Positions 33,801 to 47,352 of a stretch of DNA of 64,000 bases are shown piece by piece. The notes beneath the pieces were generated by a model. It ran no database searches and was not told the origin of the DNA. It saw nothing but the letters and a program-made list of their open reading frames with translations. Made by a program: the position numbers and the translations under genes. Numbering within the stretch: the stretch's first letter is position 1; the number at the start of each line of letters is the position of its first letter. The DNA is from Planococcus citri (lineage: Eukaryota; Arthropoda; Insecta; Hemiptera; Pseudococcidae): positions 40,734,001 through 40,798,000 of the forward strand of contig NC_088679.1 in NCBI RefSeq assembly GCF_950023065.1, given 5' to 3'.

Positions 33801-35197
33801 AAATATAGGTATGTAGGTATTTCGCTGAAAAAGATAATTAATCGCGATAAATTAATATCTACCAGTCTTAATAGGAAATCTACCAGCTACCTATATTTCA
33901 GTGATGTTAAAACGTCGATATTTTTCAAGTCAAATTTTCTCTGTCAATGGTAGATATCGACATCGACAGGGTACTTAATGAAATTACGAGTTAACTCTTC
34001 TGCATAATATACATAGTCGCAAAAGGTATAAATTAATAAAACTACAATCTATATAGGTAGTTGAAAACTCATTATAGCTGGCAAGTTTACCATTTAAGAG
34101 CGTTTTAGCGCATGCATTGCTTTTTTTTATACACAACAAAGGGCACTATACACTACAAAAAATCAATTCGTTCGGGTGTCAAGCTGCTTTCAATTACATT
34201 ATTATTAACGATGTTGCGTAATAAAGTAATTCGCCATAGAGTGAATTTTAAACCGAAGACTTTTTAACGCGTTTGGTTTTCAAGACGTAAAAAAGAGGAA
34301 AGAAAGACATCGAGAATAAAATGAGTAAAAAAAGAGGGCAAAAAGCCAAAAAGCGCCTTATATACATGTGACAAGTCAGAATACTGAATTAGATTACTAC
34401 AAGAGGCTTTTCAAATTACTTTGACGGAAATCATTCGTGCGTACTTTGCCATTAGTAGTTTTGCAAAATTAGAATTTTGAAGTGGAAAAGCTTGCGGTTT
34501 TCCGCCAATCTTTTTGAACATTGCCGAGAAACAAACTGAAATAAGGATCTATTACTAAAATTAAGGTCTTCGGAATCCGTGTAATTTGCGGCCGTTTACG
34601 TCGAAAAGCTGAGTTCGTTTCATTATCCGAGTGCAAAGTTCTGTTCAAGTAACTCGAACAAGTTGCCATTTTTTACGAGATCATCGAGCTTTCCATTTCT
34701 GATTTTTATACCATTGCAAGTATATAGGTACACGTTTAACCGAATTACACGTTATTACTATGTTCTATATAATACTTTTTTTTTCAGTTTCAAAACACCC
34801 AACATAGCACGATTGTCTTTTATGTGCAGATTTCAAACTTAATGATGTTTTTAGTAAATAAACAACGTGTTCGACAGTTGAAAAAAGGTGCGATAACTGT
34901 ACCATGGTATTTTTCTTAACGACCATCGTGGGAATGACAGCTGAAAGTAAATAGCTTTCGAGTTCTTTAACCTCTATTAAAGTCTTCGAAAGGACTCTTT
35001 TAACGTTTCATCTGTTCATTTTATCTCTTCGTCATCACACACATGAAGTTCTACAGCGACCAATTATGAAACTAGCCAAAAATTGCTTACGTACCGTTGG
35101 ATTACCCCTTTCAATTTCAACGTGTATTCTCAGTGTACCCTGCTAGGTCAATGTCATTTAATAAATTGACGTAGAAACATAATATTAACAGCAAGTA
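27830..35197. other. Gene-poor stretch
   Basis: I see no defensible exon. A CpG-richer patch at about 29170-29560 contains a TATAAAAG word (29184-29191) and ORFs without known domains. A (CGAGTA)n tract lies at about 31306-31325 and a C-run pair at 31819-31834. The remainder is AT-rich with homopolymers. Confidence 0.4.
31819..31834 (-). other. C-rich tract (potential minus-strand G-quadruplex)
   Basis: Nine C, one A, then six C form a sharp composition outlier. The minus strand has enough G-runs to satisfy the G-quadruplex pattern. Folding is inferred only. Confidence 0.45.
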
Positions 35198-35231
35198 TAG
35201 GTAGGTAGGTAGGTAGGTAGGTAGGTAGGTA
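35198..35231 (+). repeat. (TAGG)n microsatellite
   Basis: This is a perfect tetranucleotide run of about eight units. Imperfect relatives of the same word are scattered elsewhere, for example at about 55830-55880. Confidence 0.9.
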
Positions 35232-37014
35232 CATACATCACATCTAACCAGTCACCGCAGTCTTTGGTGGTAAAAATTTAACACGCCGAGGTAAAAGAGC
35301 GAAAGAAAATACACGTTGATGCAGTCAAAGCGAATCAGTAATTCTGAAATCCACGTTATATGGCAATCTATATCCCAATTGTGTTGTTTACTTGTAAGTT
35401 ACGTTCAATTGGGATTAAACGAGGGATGTATAATATAATAAAATATTAACATAACGTGCCCCATCGTCTTGTAAACCCTGGATTTCGTTTCCAGTTGCTG
35501 GTTGTGTAGATATTTTGCTGCTATGCATAGGTACGTTTGTGTTGTTTTGATACAGAGATATGGCTTCGATTCTCTCTGCTTCCCCAGCCCTTTTGTATCC
35601 CTTATCCTTGCTTTATCCTTCTACTTCGATCGTGTAACGTATTGTAATGATGAAAACTAATAATTATACAGACATGCCAACTGTAACCATACTGCATCGT
35701 TTATTCAACACCAACGTGCCTTGTTATCCACTTAGAGATACATTCTCTATGTTTTACGAATTTGATTTTCGTGCTGCAAAATACGTACTATCTACAATGC
35801 GAGAGGGAACTCACCAAAACTGCACGATTCGAATTCGAGAGCCAACAAGGTCAACGCCTGTGGCCTGCGGATTGAAAAAATATAGTCTACCTACGTGTAT
35901 TTAGGTACAAGCACCCGAGTAGATATTTGTAGATATGCACATTTTCAACGATATAAAATATCCAATGGAATATTAGATTTCGCTTTTTACACTCGATCGA
36001 TGTAGTAGGTAGGCTACACGTATTTGAATTCATTCGATGTTCGCACTAATTTCGTATTCTTCGAGATTATTGCGGTTTCTATTGTGGACATGGCTGCCAC
36101 TGTTTAATTTTCAAAACATTTTCACTTCAGCGAGTTTCGCGATGAACGTTTCATTATTATTATTCGCCGAATATCGCGAATCGAGCTATTTCATTTCCAG
36201 ATATTCAAATTAACGGAGTAAATTGATTAAAATGATATCAATTTTGAAGGAATATTAAATTAATGAATAAATAAGTGATCTAAGAAATTGAGCTGTTGCC
36301 CAGCGTAGCATAATTCTCTTAATTTGTGTGCTATATCTGCTTGGAAAAGATTAAAATGAATTGGATTTTTAAAAATACGAGTAAGGATATTTTACTCAAA
36401 ATTTTATACTGGATGGTTCGTACGTGTCTGATATCTTTTCAACTGTCAAGTTAATCAGGAATGGCAATTCAAAACAGAATTCCAAAAGGTTTCCTTCTTT
36501 GTATTTTTATTTATGTTTCTTGAGAAAAAAAGCATGGTCTTTATAATGGTGCAACGCTCATTTTTTCATCTTTTTTTGTAGGTGCCTAAGTGAAAAAATT
36601 ACATAAAATTGAAGTCTGAAAGTTCAGTCCTGAAAAAATTTCAAAAAATTTCCATCTTCAAAATTGTTTAAAGAAAAATTTTAAAACAGGGGGGTCAGAA
36701 TACTTTTCCTTGCCTTACTCTTCACATGTACCTTACCAACCTACCTAAATTTTATCCACACATAATGAAAGCTTTTCATGTCGTGGTTCAAAAACGTAAA
36801 ACATATGCTTTCACATTGCATTCTCTGGCCCTTTCAATGAGAGCTTTTGCAGATTTAGAACCTGCTATTCAATTTAAAATATGAATAATCACCATTCGAA
36901 TTTTCAATAAAACTTTCATCATCAAAAAATCTCAAATTCAAAGGATTTGATTTTTAATTTCAAAAACTTGAATGTTTGGCTATTTTAGACAACCAAGTGA
37001 GAATTTTTGCAATT
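35232..37014. other. Gene-poor AT-rich stretch
   Basis: No gene is visible. An 85-codon ORF at 35647-35904 has no recognisable domain. Confidence 0.45.
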
Positions 37015-37480
37015 CTACCAAAAAAAAATATCTGGCAAAAACCGAGACTTCTGGACAATTATTGGAAAAAAGTGAAACTTTTTGCAAAAAAAAAAAAACA
37101 TTTTTATAGCAGTTTTGCTAAAAAAAACGCAAATTTTTGAACAATTTTTGATGAAACACTAACACAAGATTTTTGCAATATTAGCAAAAAGCAGGACTTC
37201 TTAAAAACTATTGCCTCAATGTTTGAAAAAAAGCGAGACTTTTGGATAATTTTTGAAAAAAAAAGACTTTTTATAACTTTTTGGTAAAAAAAAAAGAAAC
37301 ATTCTAGAAGGTAATTACTGACAATTTCTAGAAAAAAAGTAAAACTTTTAAGCAACTTTTGAAAAATGTGAAATTTTTTAGAAATTTAAAAAAAACGAGA
37401 ATTTTTGACAATAAGCAAAGCGTTGACAATTTTAGCAATATCTTTTTCGCAATTTTCGTCAAAAAAGTGAACCTTTTTTT
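37015..37480 (+). repeat. Degenerate A/T-rich minisatellite
   Basis: Blocks of the type AAAAAGTGAGACTTTTTG followed by ACAATTTTTG recur about eight to ten times at roughly 45-60 bp spacing, with many substitutions. The two minus-strand ORFs (37104-37355 and 37328-37549) are translations of this array and repeat the same residue patterns, so they are not genes. A related tract lies at about 52470-52610. Confidence 0.6.
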
Positions 37481-38836
37481 TAAATAGGCCCTTTCGACAT
37501 AGAAGTACACAGGTACTTTTTTTAAAATTATGGATGTATTGGGCTCCAATTGGATCTAAAACTGTTTCCCTGGATAGATAATTAGAAATGATTATTTCAA
37601 AATTACAATAATAGATGATAGGTAATTATCATTAGGCATTATACCTACATATATTCTGGTGATCTGGTGTAAGTATTACAAATATTACATGTAACCGAAA
37701 CACATTATTCCTAGGGATTGAAAAATTATTATTGAAATTGAACATTAAATGAGAAATTTTTACGCTGATGGTGTAAGTATCAACGTATCTCGCACAACAT
37801 ACCCTTGTGGTTTCATTGCACATATTTCGCGTTCGGTAAATTTGATTAAAAATTTATATTTTCGGTGTTCACTTATAACAGCTTTCTGGATAGGTTATCC
37901 CTTCGTGCAGCGTTGTAACTATTGAATAGTTAAAATCCACTTGTTTTGTAACAGAAACGAAATTAATATTTGTGCCAACAGGTAAATGTGCAAAATGACC
38001 AATATTTGGTATTTCATAATTTATATTCAACGTACGTTGGTATAATACCCAGTAAAAAGATGGGTGTACGGATCGTGCTTCGCTAAAGTGAATAAAATTA
38101 AAAATACATCGATGGATACTGCAGGACAAGAGTATGTAGGTATTGTAGGTATACTCTAAATGGCGTGTGTTTTATATATGCGAGTTTCGTTATGGGTAAA
38201 AATTTACGATGGTTTGGAAAAAAATATTCTCGCGTTACCATGTTTTAAAATTTTACTCGTACAAATGCGTCATATAATACAATCTAGATATGAACCATTT
38301 GAGTAAGTATAGATACAGAAGAGAGAGCTACATTGGTACCTATTATGTACTTGTTGAAGATAATGAACAGGGTGATATTTTGGAGTGCTTATGAGTATGT
38401 CGATGCAGCATGTTCGGCTAATAGACCGTTTTATTATATTTATCGCTGAAGGCAATCAAGATACCGCAAATTAATCGCTAATGCGATTGGCTAGTTTTGG
38501 TAAGCCTAATCAATTTACATAACAAATGTCGGTTCACATATTTACACATTGAATGAAGATAACACTAACAGTATATACGCGTGTCACCTACACATAGAAC
38601 GGAAATTCGCAGCCACAACTCAACCACAAACTATTTCCGATGGTGAAGAAAAAGTGGCGGTGTAGGTAGGTACGCAGTTCCAACTATACCAATTGCCACA
38701 GAACACACCAAAACAGCGAAGACGTCAGATGAGGCGTTTTTCATCTCACGTGTCAGCACAGTTGTCTAGAATTTTACGTTTAAATATTATGCTGCTTAGT
38801 GCTTATACATGAAAATCAAATGACGTTTTTCATGTT

Positions 38837-38867
<31 letters not shown>

Positions 38868-39929
38868 GTTCGTGACGAAGTAAAACTTACAACTTGAATT
38901 GTCGCCGTTTTTATTTCAATTTAAACTTGTAGAATTTCTCGTGTTTTAAATGTTGAATTATTGCGAATTGCAAAAATTTACAGCGAAAATAATTTATTTT
39001 CGAGGGAAACGCGGTAAACTGAGAGCGAGCATGGGTAAAATTATACACATATGCGAGCGCTGTATTTTACAGTCGTTGTGACAAGGATGATTTGTGGAGA
39101 TTTGAAAAGTGATATTTGTAAATTTATACGCTATTAATATCCGCGAATGGGTTTACCAAGTGCATGTCATTGTTTTTGTACAAATACGAGTTCACGATAA
39201 GCGAAACGGGAAAGGAATTTTTACTTTTGTAGTAAAATTTATAAGATATACTTTGCTCGCGATTAATATATTTTTATGCGGAATATCTGATCTCACTTTT
39301 TTCAAGGAAAAAGTATCCAAACTATGAGTAGGTATTGCAAACACTTTTCTCGGAAATTTTTCACATTTTCTTCTACACTTATACTTTTTTATCATGCAAA
39401 GTCAGAGTCACACTGATTCATTAGGGCTTGAGTGTGTATTGGTAAAATCTTCCTATTGGAATGAATGCCTACTTCATGTACTACCTAGTTTTTTAGAAAG
39501 CCGGATTAAAAGAGAAGGGGGCGATAGAAAACTTCAAGGTACAGTTTAGATCTTACACCAACGTCTATAATTGTTAACGTTCAAAATTTATTTTTTAAAT
39601 TCATTTGGTAATTTTTACTGCGAAAATTTCAAGAAATTAATTGGGTACAACGTTTCACAGGGCCAAACAGAATTGAAAGAGGGTCCGAAAAGACACCCCC
39701 AGCGCAAATTCCGGGACCAGAAATTAATTTTTAGATTTTGGTAAATTTTTCAAGATTCGCCATTTTCCATGAAAAAAAAAACGTTTTGAGCTAATTTTCG
39801 ACATAAACAAAAAAAAGTATCTTTACTCACAGTTTAAACTTTTCAAAAAAATTGTCATAAAATCTTTAAAATATATAATGTGGCAGCTGCAACCTTGAAA
39901 ACCAAAACTACATTAAGGTGGATCGCAAA
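37481..39929. other. Gene-poor AT-rich stretch with long poly-T
   Basis: No gene is seen. A 26-base T-run lies at 38842-38867. The ORFs are short and unrecognised. Confidence 0.45.
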
Positions 39930-40125
39930 AAAAAAAATGGCGGCGGATTTGACCAAACTCAGCAAAGACTTTCATTTTGAGTTGGAAGTTACCCACAACA
40001 AATTTTAGCTCCGTAGGTGCCTCTAGAAGGAAAATTGGGACCCTCAAAGAGAGGCATTTTCGAAAAGATCGTGGTTTTTTTAATTCTGTCTTGTGTACAC
40101 GACCTGTTTTTGGAAAAATAGCCCA
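39930..40125 (-). repeat. Dispersed repeat family A, copy 2 (inverted)
   Basis: The reverse complement of 50-265 aligns along this stretch with shared words GCGGATTTGA, TCAGCAAAGA, AACAAATTTTAGC, GCATTTTCGAAAA and ATCGTGGTTTTTT, in order and with similar spacing. This is the best evidence that family A is a real repeat of about 200 bp or more. Confidence 0.65.
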
Positions 40126-40366
40126 GTCTCAAATGAAAGTAGGTACCTACATATTTGAGATTCTGCGTCGATTTATGCTATCTAATTCTAAAATAGAGTA
40201 TTGTACGACCGAAACAACTCAATCGCACTTTCCGATATTTTATAACATTTTTCTGGAAAAATCCAGCTTCTAAAAATTACACTTTTTTCACTCATGTCGA
40301 AAGTAAGTTTCAAAAATTCTGCGTTTGATGATTCTACGACAGAACGGCAGGAATAGAGGATTTTCA

Positions 40367-40388
40367 GGGCCATATTCATAAGCGTTAT
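40367..40388 (+). repeat. Possible one-ended relic of the TTA-flanked MITE family
   Basis: GGGCCATATTCATAAGCGTT resembles the ends of the element at 53138-53389. No matching opposite end is visible, so it may be a solo fragment or coincidence. Confidence 0.3.
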
Positions 40389-43300
40389 TTTCACTAAACG
40401 AATGAAAATTTCAAATATTCAAAGTACGTATTTTAGGGCAAAAATCGAATCCTTGTAGAATCATCCTCGATGTTCCCAATGAACAGCTGAAATTAAAAAA
40501 AAAAAAAGTATCTTGTGAGTCTATACACACTCCAGTAAAAATTTAAAAATGATAATAATAACAATAAAGACAAACATGATGATCGAGAGACCAAAAAGTT
40601 TTCGGGTTGGAAAGAAAAGCTTTCAGAGCATGAACAATTTTCATACAAATTATATTTGTGGTTATTCATCTCAAAAAAAAATTATTATTTTGGTCCACCT
40701 AAACTACATTGCTCTTGAATTTGAATTTCTAGTAGCACTCGACACACTCAACAGAGAACCAAGACCAATAAGGAGCCCAGACAATGTGAATGTTTCCTTA
40801 AAAATCAACAATTTTATAAAAATTTCGACTGAAAGATGCGACGAAAACGCAAGTCGACATGAACGATAAATTTTAACGACGACAAAAGGTCGCATCATTC
40901 GCTGTAAAATTTGAATATATATGTATTTAATATACTCATATTTCGAGTAAACACCGTCCCTAACATGTGTTCCTTAATTCGTTATACAAACCTCTTGGAA
41001 GACGAAAAAAAAGGGACAAAAAAGGTTACACGGATGCAACCCTTTTTATATGTACTATTCTTATTTCTTCGTTCTTTCGAAAATATCTGTTCGTTTTTCT
41101 CAAGCTTACTCTTCCGATGTTTGAAATTGCCCGATTTTCTACTCGCTGCCGTTTTATTCGTTGACTTTTGCGACAAAAGCATTAACCAAAAGTGTCTTTC
41201 CGCTTTCTTTTTAATTTTGTTTTCCAACGTACGAAACGACACACGGCTAAACAAAATCAGTAAATTTCATTTACAGCGACGTCAAAACATTTAAGCCGCT
41301 TTTTTCTGTTATTTATTTAATCTGTTTTTAGCAAAAACACAAGCATACACCATACCACTGCACTAGACAAAACCAAACGTTCTAAACAGAATACGAAATT
41401 TTACACCCTTGAAAAAAAAAATTCTCACCGAGTTGGCAAAAACGCGAGAAAAAAAAAAGAGAAACAACAAAAACATTAATACAGAAAGGGAGCGCGAACG
41501 TCGAGGAAAAAAATGAATGTTTGATTAATTACCTCTTCTTGTGTTTTAATCGTTCCAAACCCAAATGCTTCCTGGAAACTGTTCGCTTTTAATTTCTCAA
41601 AACGAAAGCTTTTCGTATCAGTAAAATAAAATAGGAAAAAAAAAGGTTGCAAGAACATGGTGAAAAAATTACTAATTTTTTCCAATACTGTATAGTACAA
41701 GGAGAAAAATTCTCGGTCATGATAAAGAAGGGGGAAAAAAGATAAACTTAAAATCTACGAAAAGACTTTCGATCATTAAGTAACAGATTAAAAAAAATTA
41801 TGTGCAAACGAGGATACTCGGGGTCCTTTATAAATAGAATAGATGAGCACAATAAATAAACTTAATCACTTTTCGAAGATCAATAAGGAAACGCCTTTTT
41901 AATGAAAAACCGCTGGAAACTTTGATTAATGAACAAAAATTTTCGCTTTTATTGCGGAATTACGTTCAATTAAATGAAAAATGAAAGGTTATCTGAATTT
42001 TTTTCTCCTAGATAAATTAAATTTTACTCCTTGTTAATGAAAACCTAGCATAATTAAATTTTCAAATAATATAATGTATAATCATTTCCTATTCACATAC
42101 ACCTCGTACAAACTAGCCATTATTTTCGCACCCGCGATCTTTTAGCGAAGAAATTAAAATTTCGCCAAAAATACAAAGCCGTTAATGAATTGCCGATTCA
42201 ATATCATAAAAACGAATATCTACCAGCGAATCGAATCTATTTAATTTAGTTTATAATCGCAAAACCATTCAATTTTTATGTTATTCAATACGATCGTAAA
42301 TTTGAAACGGCATTTCAATAATGAAAACCCATTTGTAACGGTCGCTTCCCTATAATAACTACACAACTCTTGCAAAATCTATATCTAACCTTTCAAAAAT
42401 GTAAACCGTTTAAAAACGCGACACACAAATTTACATCAAACTGACAACATTTTTATATTTAATTAGTTTTTGATCAACTTCATCGAAAAATTCGCTTCAA
42501 TTATAATTTTCTCCATTAAGAGTACCTACTTGAACAGAAGAAAAAAAATGTACACAAAGAGGAAGAAATCTGAAAATTTAAACAACAACTGTCAAAATTA
42601 GTAGCCTGAGTAAAGTCAAAATTAACTCCAACAATAAACTTTCCAAATTTCCCGACTATTAAAGCTTTATGTAGTTTGCCTTTTACAAGTCGAAATGCTT
42701 GTTATTAGAATGACAGTTGTATACCTCTTCCTCTACTTACTCACCTCAGTGATTTCCTGGTCGAACTAAAACAAGGATTTTCAACAACAAATTGTACGTA
42801 TGACATGTGTGTCTTTAATGGTATTCAACGCTAATAAAATAAAGTAGGTGGGTAGGTACCTATCTATACAGTTTCAAAATAATATTTACTCAATAAAAAA
42901 AAGTATTTATTCTGCGTTGTGTGTCGTGTCATGACATAACACTAAACTAGAAATAACAAAATTTAGCTTCATCAAGATATTGAAAAACATTTGAAAAATA
43001 CGAAAGTAAACGCTAAAAGCGATTCACTAAAATTTAGTACAGCATCGAAAATCTCGATTTATTTTCTTGAAAAAGGAAATCGTGTCTGAGTTTGTATGTT
43101 CTCTTCTTATTTTTCTGTTCTCAATCTAATAAAACAATCACAATTCGTGAAGAAATGATTTTTCCAATGTTTTGAGGTACGTATGGATACAAGATGTAGG
43201 TAAGGTTCCTTTTACATATCGCATCTCGTACAAATGTATATCTACGTATACGTAACGTACCTTTTTCACAACTATGGAATATAAATATTAGACGAAAATG

Positions 43301-43965
43301 AATTCCATTTTTCTTCTCATATCAGTCACACGAGCAAAATTTTTCCTTGTCGTAGTTGTATATCGAGCACACAATTACATTACTGTTAAAATTTAAAACA
43401 CATCAGACCACTCCAATCTTTATAAAAATCTTCAACATTGATAAGAACTCGTAAAAATACAGATAAAATGATTTTCGAAACTACCGAATCATTTTTTCAA
43501 AAGCACGTGAGTGCTTGAATAGGAATCTGTGCAAGTTCAAGTTAGCAATGGCAACCCTTTACACGCTGAGAGACCTTCATCAATCATCAGAGCTAGTCCA
43601 TGAAAAAAGCACAAGATCTAGTTCGGTTCAACCTTTTTTTTCTGGTTTAAGAGTATATTTCGAGTACCATAAGTAAAATATTGTGTACTTGCAATTTGAG
43701 AAAACTTTAATACTTATAATATGACTTTAATTGAAAAGCGTTTATGCAAAGAGTCATATTTTTTAAATCACAAATTCCCAAAATACAAGAGTCGCAATTT
43801 GAAAAGTCATGTTTTTTTTTTTTTGATGAAGGGGAAATTGTCTCAGGGGTCTTAATTTCCCAGAGTGTCCTTTCATTTGCTGTGGGCCCTTTTCGACTAT
43901 CGTTCGCCCTGAAAAAGGTCTAACGTTCACAAATCGTGATTAGATCACACAGTTTGTGCCGTACA
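40389..43965. other. Gene-poor AT-rich stretch
   Basis: I see no supportable gene. The 127-codon ORF at 40911-41294 is low-complexity and overlaps chance ORFs on the other strand. Confidence 0.45.
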
Positions 43966-43967
43966 TA

Positions 43968-44698
43968 CGAGGGATAGTCGGAAAGTAAGTTTCACATGGC
44001 TGGAAAAGTATGATCGCGTGGACATTTTTTGACCAAAATTGGAGGAAATATAGTTTTAACATTCAACCAGATCTGACAAAATTTATTCTGCATTTGGGTG
44101 CATTGTTCGTATTTTACAGCGTGATTAGTAGAGTGCTGATGAAAAACATCCGTCCAAATGTAGTATTTAGCAAAAAAAAATTTTTTTCAGTTGTAATAAT
44201 TATGATTATGAGTAAAATTCATCAAGAATTACTCAAAAGGTATCATACTAATGTTTTTTCAAGTTGGGACGTTATTTGGCGCTGTAAATTGTTCATGTGA
44301 TGGTTGCAAAATTTCTGGTGCTGAGTGACTTTCGACAATGCCGACATTCAGCAGATTATCAGATTATCACTGAACAATCTACTTCATTTGGATTTTGATT
44401 GAACCAAAATAATGTTACTATGTTATGTCTTGAGTGGTTCTCAGTCAATTTTCCAATGAATTTTTCTTTTTTTAGCTTGGAAAATTAATTTTTTCAAAAA
44501 TATAATTTTTGGACAGATGTTTTTTATCAGCACTCTACTAATCACGCTGTAAAATACAAACAATGCACCCAAATGCAGAATAAATTTTGTCAGATCTGGT
44601 TGAATGTTGAAACAATATTTCCTCCAATTTTGGTCAAAAAATGTCCACGCGTTCATACTTTTCCAGCCATGTGAAACGTACTTTCCGACTATCCCTCG
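43968..44698. mobile_element. 731-bp fold-back element with about 190-bp inverted ends (Tc1/mariner-like)
   Basis: The ends read CGAGGGATAGTCGGAAAGTA and are flanked by TA on both sides (43966-43967, 44699-44700). The inverted arms, about 43968-44160 and 44509-44698, are about 95 per cent identical by eye. The middle, about 350 bp, is unrelated and has no transposase. TA duplication and a CGAGGG-type terminus fit a non-autonomous Tc1/mariner derivative, though arms this long are unusual for that group. The two similar ORFs (44010-44300 plus, 44441-44656 minus) are the same arm read in opposite directions, not separate genes. Confidence 0.85.
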
Positions 44699-45156
44699 TA
44701 CCTGAATTTTTCAGAGACAACTTTCAACCGCTATAGGTACTTCAGCAAAACCAGAACAAAATTGATATATTCAAGAGTTCTTAATTTTTTCAAGCAAAGA
44801 TGAATATTTCAATTTTTGAACACTTCTTTTAGAAACATTTCTCGAATTTCTTTTACAAAAAATCACGAATAAAAAATATAGATGACTGATGTGACGAATC
44901 GCCATTTCAATTTTTGAATGATTTTTCCATGTTTGGAACATTTTTCAAAGATGTATTTCTCAAAATTGCCTGTATTTTACTTTTATAACTTCTTTAATCG
45001 TTTTTGAATAATTTTCTAGAGTAGTGTTAAAAAATGATTTTTCAGAAAATTTTCAAATTTGTTAGTCCTTTAAAACCCATGAAAAGCTCTATGTTATGTT
45101 TTTCGTGCTTGTTGACATCCAAATCTGAAGTACCTACATCGCAGGAGATACTTTCT

Positions 45157-45171
45157 GGGACACCCTGTATA
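45157..45171 (-). repeat. Transposon-end-like word (copy 1)
   Basis: GGGACACCCTGTATA occurs here and, with at most one change, at 47338-47352 and 50251-50265. Its complement TATACAGGGTGTCCC is a familiar terminal word of insect repeats. Confidence 0.5.
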
Positions 45172-47337
45172 GTGTATAATACACACATAGAATATAGATG
45201 AATACAAGCGTAAAATTTACCTATCGTTTGAAATTTTGGTTCGTTTAAATTCTTAAAAGTTACTATCATCCTTCTGTACATTTCGGCCTTATTATCTATT
45301 TTTTTTTTACGAATAAAAAAACTTGTTATCAAACGAATCGATTTTTGTCTATATAGGTATGAAATGAAAACACTTCAAAATCAAGGATGCGAATATGAAT
45401 CGCGTATATGTATAAAAAGAGGATTATATGAAACGTATAAAATGAAAATCACTTTTTCCCCATACTATTTTGTCGTTGTGGAATTTCACTATGGCCAGAC
45501 TAAATTTATGAGTACGAATGGTATTACTTCCAATTGAATAGATTCGAACTCGTCCTTTGGCGAAGTTTTGCATTTAACCCAACATACAAAACCTTCAGAA
45601 TGACTATCGACTTGTAAAAAAAAAAAAAAAAAAAAAAAACGGCCCATGAACTCGCACTGGTAATTCACTGATGTATTTCACCAAATACGTCCGATTTTTT
45701 TTTTTTTATTACCGCATTTGGTGATTTAAACGCAGACTGTAGTGTACGTTTTGCTATTTATGCATTAGAACCATTTATAGGTTTTCTTTTTTTTTCTAGC
45801 TTAGCCTTTTTTTTCGTGTCGGTGCTTACAATGCATTGTATATATTTTTCAGTTACTATAATCATTTGCGCAGTTTCTTCCCATCACAATTACGTTACAC
45901 TAAGTTATAGAATCTAAGTATAGAAATTGAACTCTGTATTATAATAAAATTTCGATTGAAGTAGGCGAAATGAGAGAGAGAGAAAAGAAACAGCGAAGGG
46001 ATCGCAGTTAATTGCATTGTTATAGAATTTAGCACTATTCAAAGTTGAACCATGATGCTGAAAAAAGGTCGCTAAATGGTTGATTGTTTGTACGTGGTGT
46101 ATTTTGAAAACGAGGACGCTTCTTTCGGAAGTTGATTCAATCATGTCGTCATATTTTGAATAGTAAAAGTTGTCGACGCGCTGGAAAGTTGAGAAGTTAA
46201 AAATTAAGTTCTCGTCACCGAATGGCTTGTTGTGCATATTTTAGCAGCGTGTTTTTGTGCGTTATGAATGGCGTGGCGCGGGAAAAAACAAAATCAGCCG
46301 AATCAAAACGTTGAAAGTTCTCAAAATGAAATGTCGTCGAGCGCTGTGACAAACTCTTTTGTTGCAAATTATCCATTTTGGTGCCATAAATTACTCGAGT
46401 AACATTTTTAAACGAGCTTATGCTTTTCATATGCGAGCAAAACAGTCGCACATCGAAACGAAGGCCTCGTTTTGACGATAAACATTCGAAGCTGTGTAAT
46501 ATTTGAACGCATTTCATCAGTCAAATATAACCGTGAACGCGTATACACGTATGTTTTAATTACAATGCCAAGAGGTTTATTGGAATAGAACGATTTGCAA
46601 ATTGTTTTTCCAAGTGATTTACCAAATACAGTTTCCATTTATACCGACGACAAGTTGATGGGAAGCGCTTTAAGTAAAATAATTAAAAGGCATAAAACTT
46701 GACGATTTTCCTATTTCAATTTTCGTGCCTGGTGTTATTCCTAATTCCACCGCTGGAAACCTTTACCATAACGCGTTTGCCGTTTTTTTCCCAACCTATT
46801 TCGTACCAGTGCTTCCTTTGTAATTAGCCGTGTCACCTGAACGTTAAACTACGTTTATATGTTAATTTCACTTGTTTTTTTTCCTCATTTTTGAATACTA
46901 ATTATCTACTCTACTTTTTGAACTTAATTTTCGCTCGGAAAAGCAGACTGTACCTACTGCGGGTAGGTAATTTTGAAAGATTTTAATGGGCTTGTATTAT
47001 ATTATATCGATTATTCGTTGCTTTACTCGTGTTCTACAGTAGTATAATGGAATCTTGGGCAATTCCAGAGGAGATATAATCCAAGGTGTACAGAAATCGG
47101 GCAGTGTCTGTACAGACTGTTTTAAATAAGGCTTCTCATCGAATAATCTATGTAGTAACATCAAAACCAAGGTTTTAAGTTTGATGAGGGCAACTCTTCA
47201 TTCTTCTACCAGTCACTCCATTTTGGGAAAAGTGAGCGATTGATAAGACCACAAGCGAATAAATTCAAAAATAAATGAATAGATATTCGAACTCATGCAA
47301 CCCCCCTTCACTTTTTTCATCTGTTCAAATCTCTGAC

Positions 47338-47352
47338 GGGACACCCTGTATA
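47338..47352 (-). repeat. Transposon-end-like word (copy 2)
   Basis: This is identical to the word at 45157-45171. No paired end can be assigned with confidence. Confidence 0.5.

Noticed and set aside
37104..37549. Minus-strand ORFs with internal residue repeats
   Set aside because: The repeats come from the underlying A/T-rich minisatellite and differ between units without respect for codons.
40911..41294. 127-codon plus-strand ORF
   Set aside because: It is phenylalanine/leucine-rich with no domain and has overlapping ORFs on the other strand. A membrane protein was considered, but nothing supports it.
44010..44656. Two ORFs with nearly the same protein on opposite strands
   Set aside because: They are the two inverted arms of the fold-back element read in opposite directions and do not indicate a duplicated gene.
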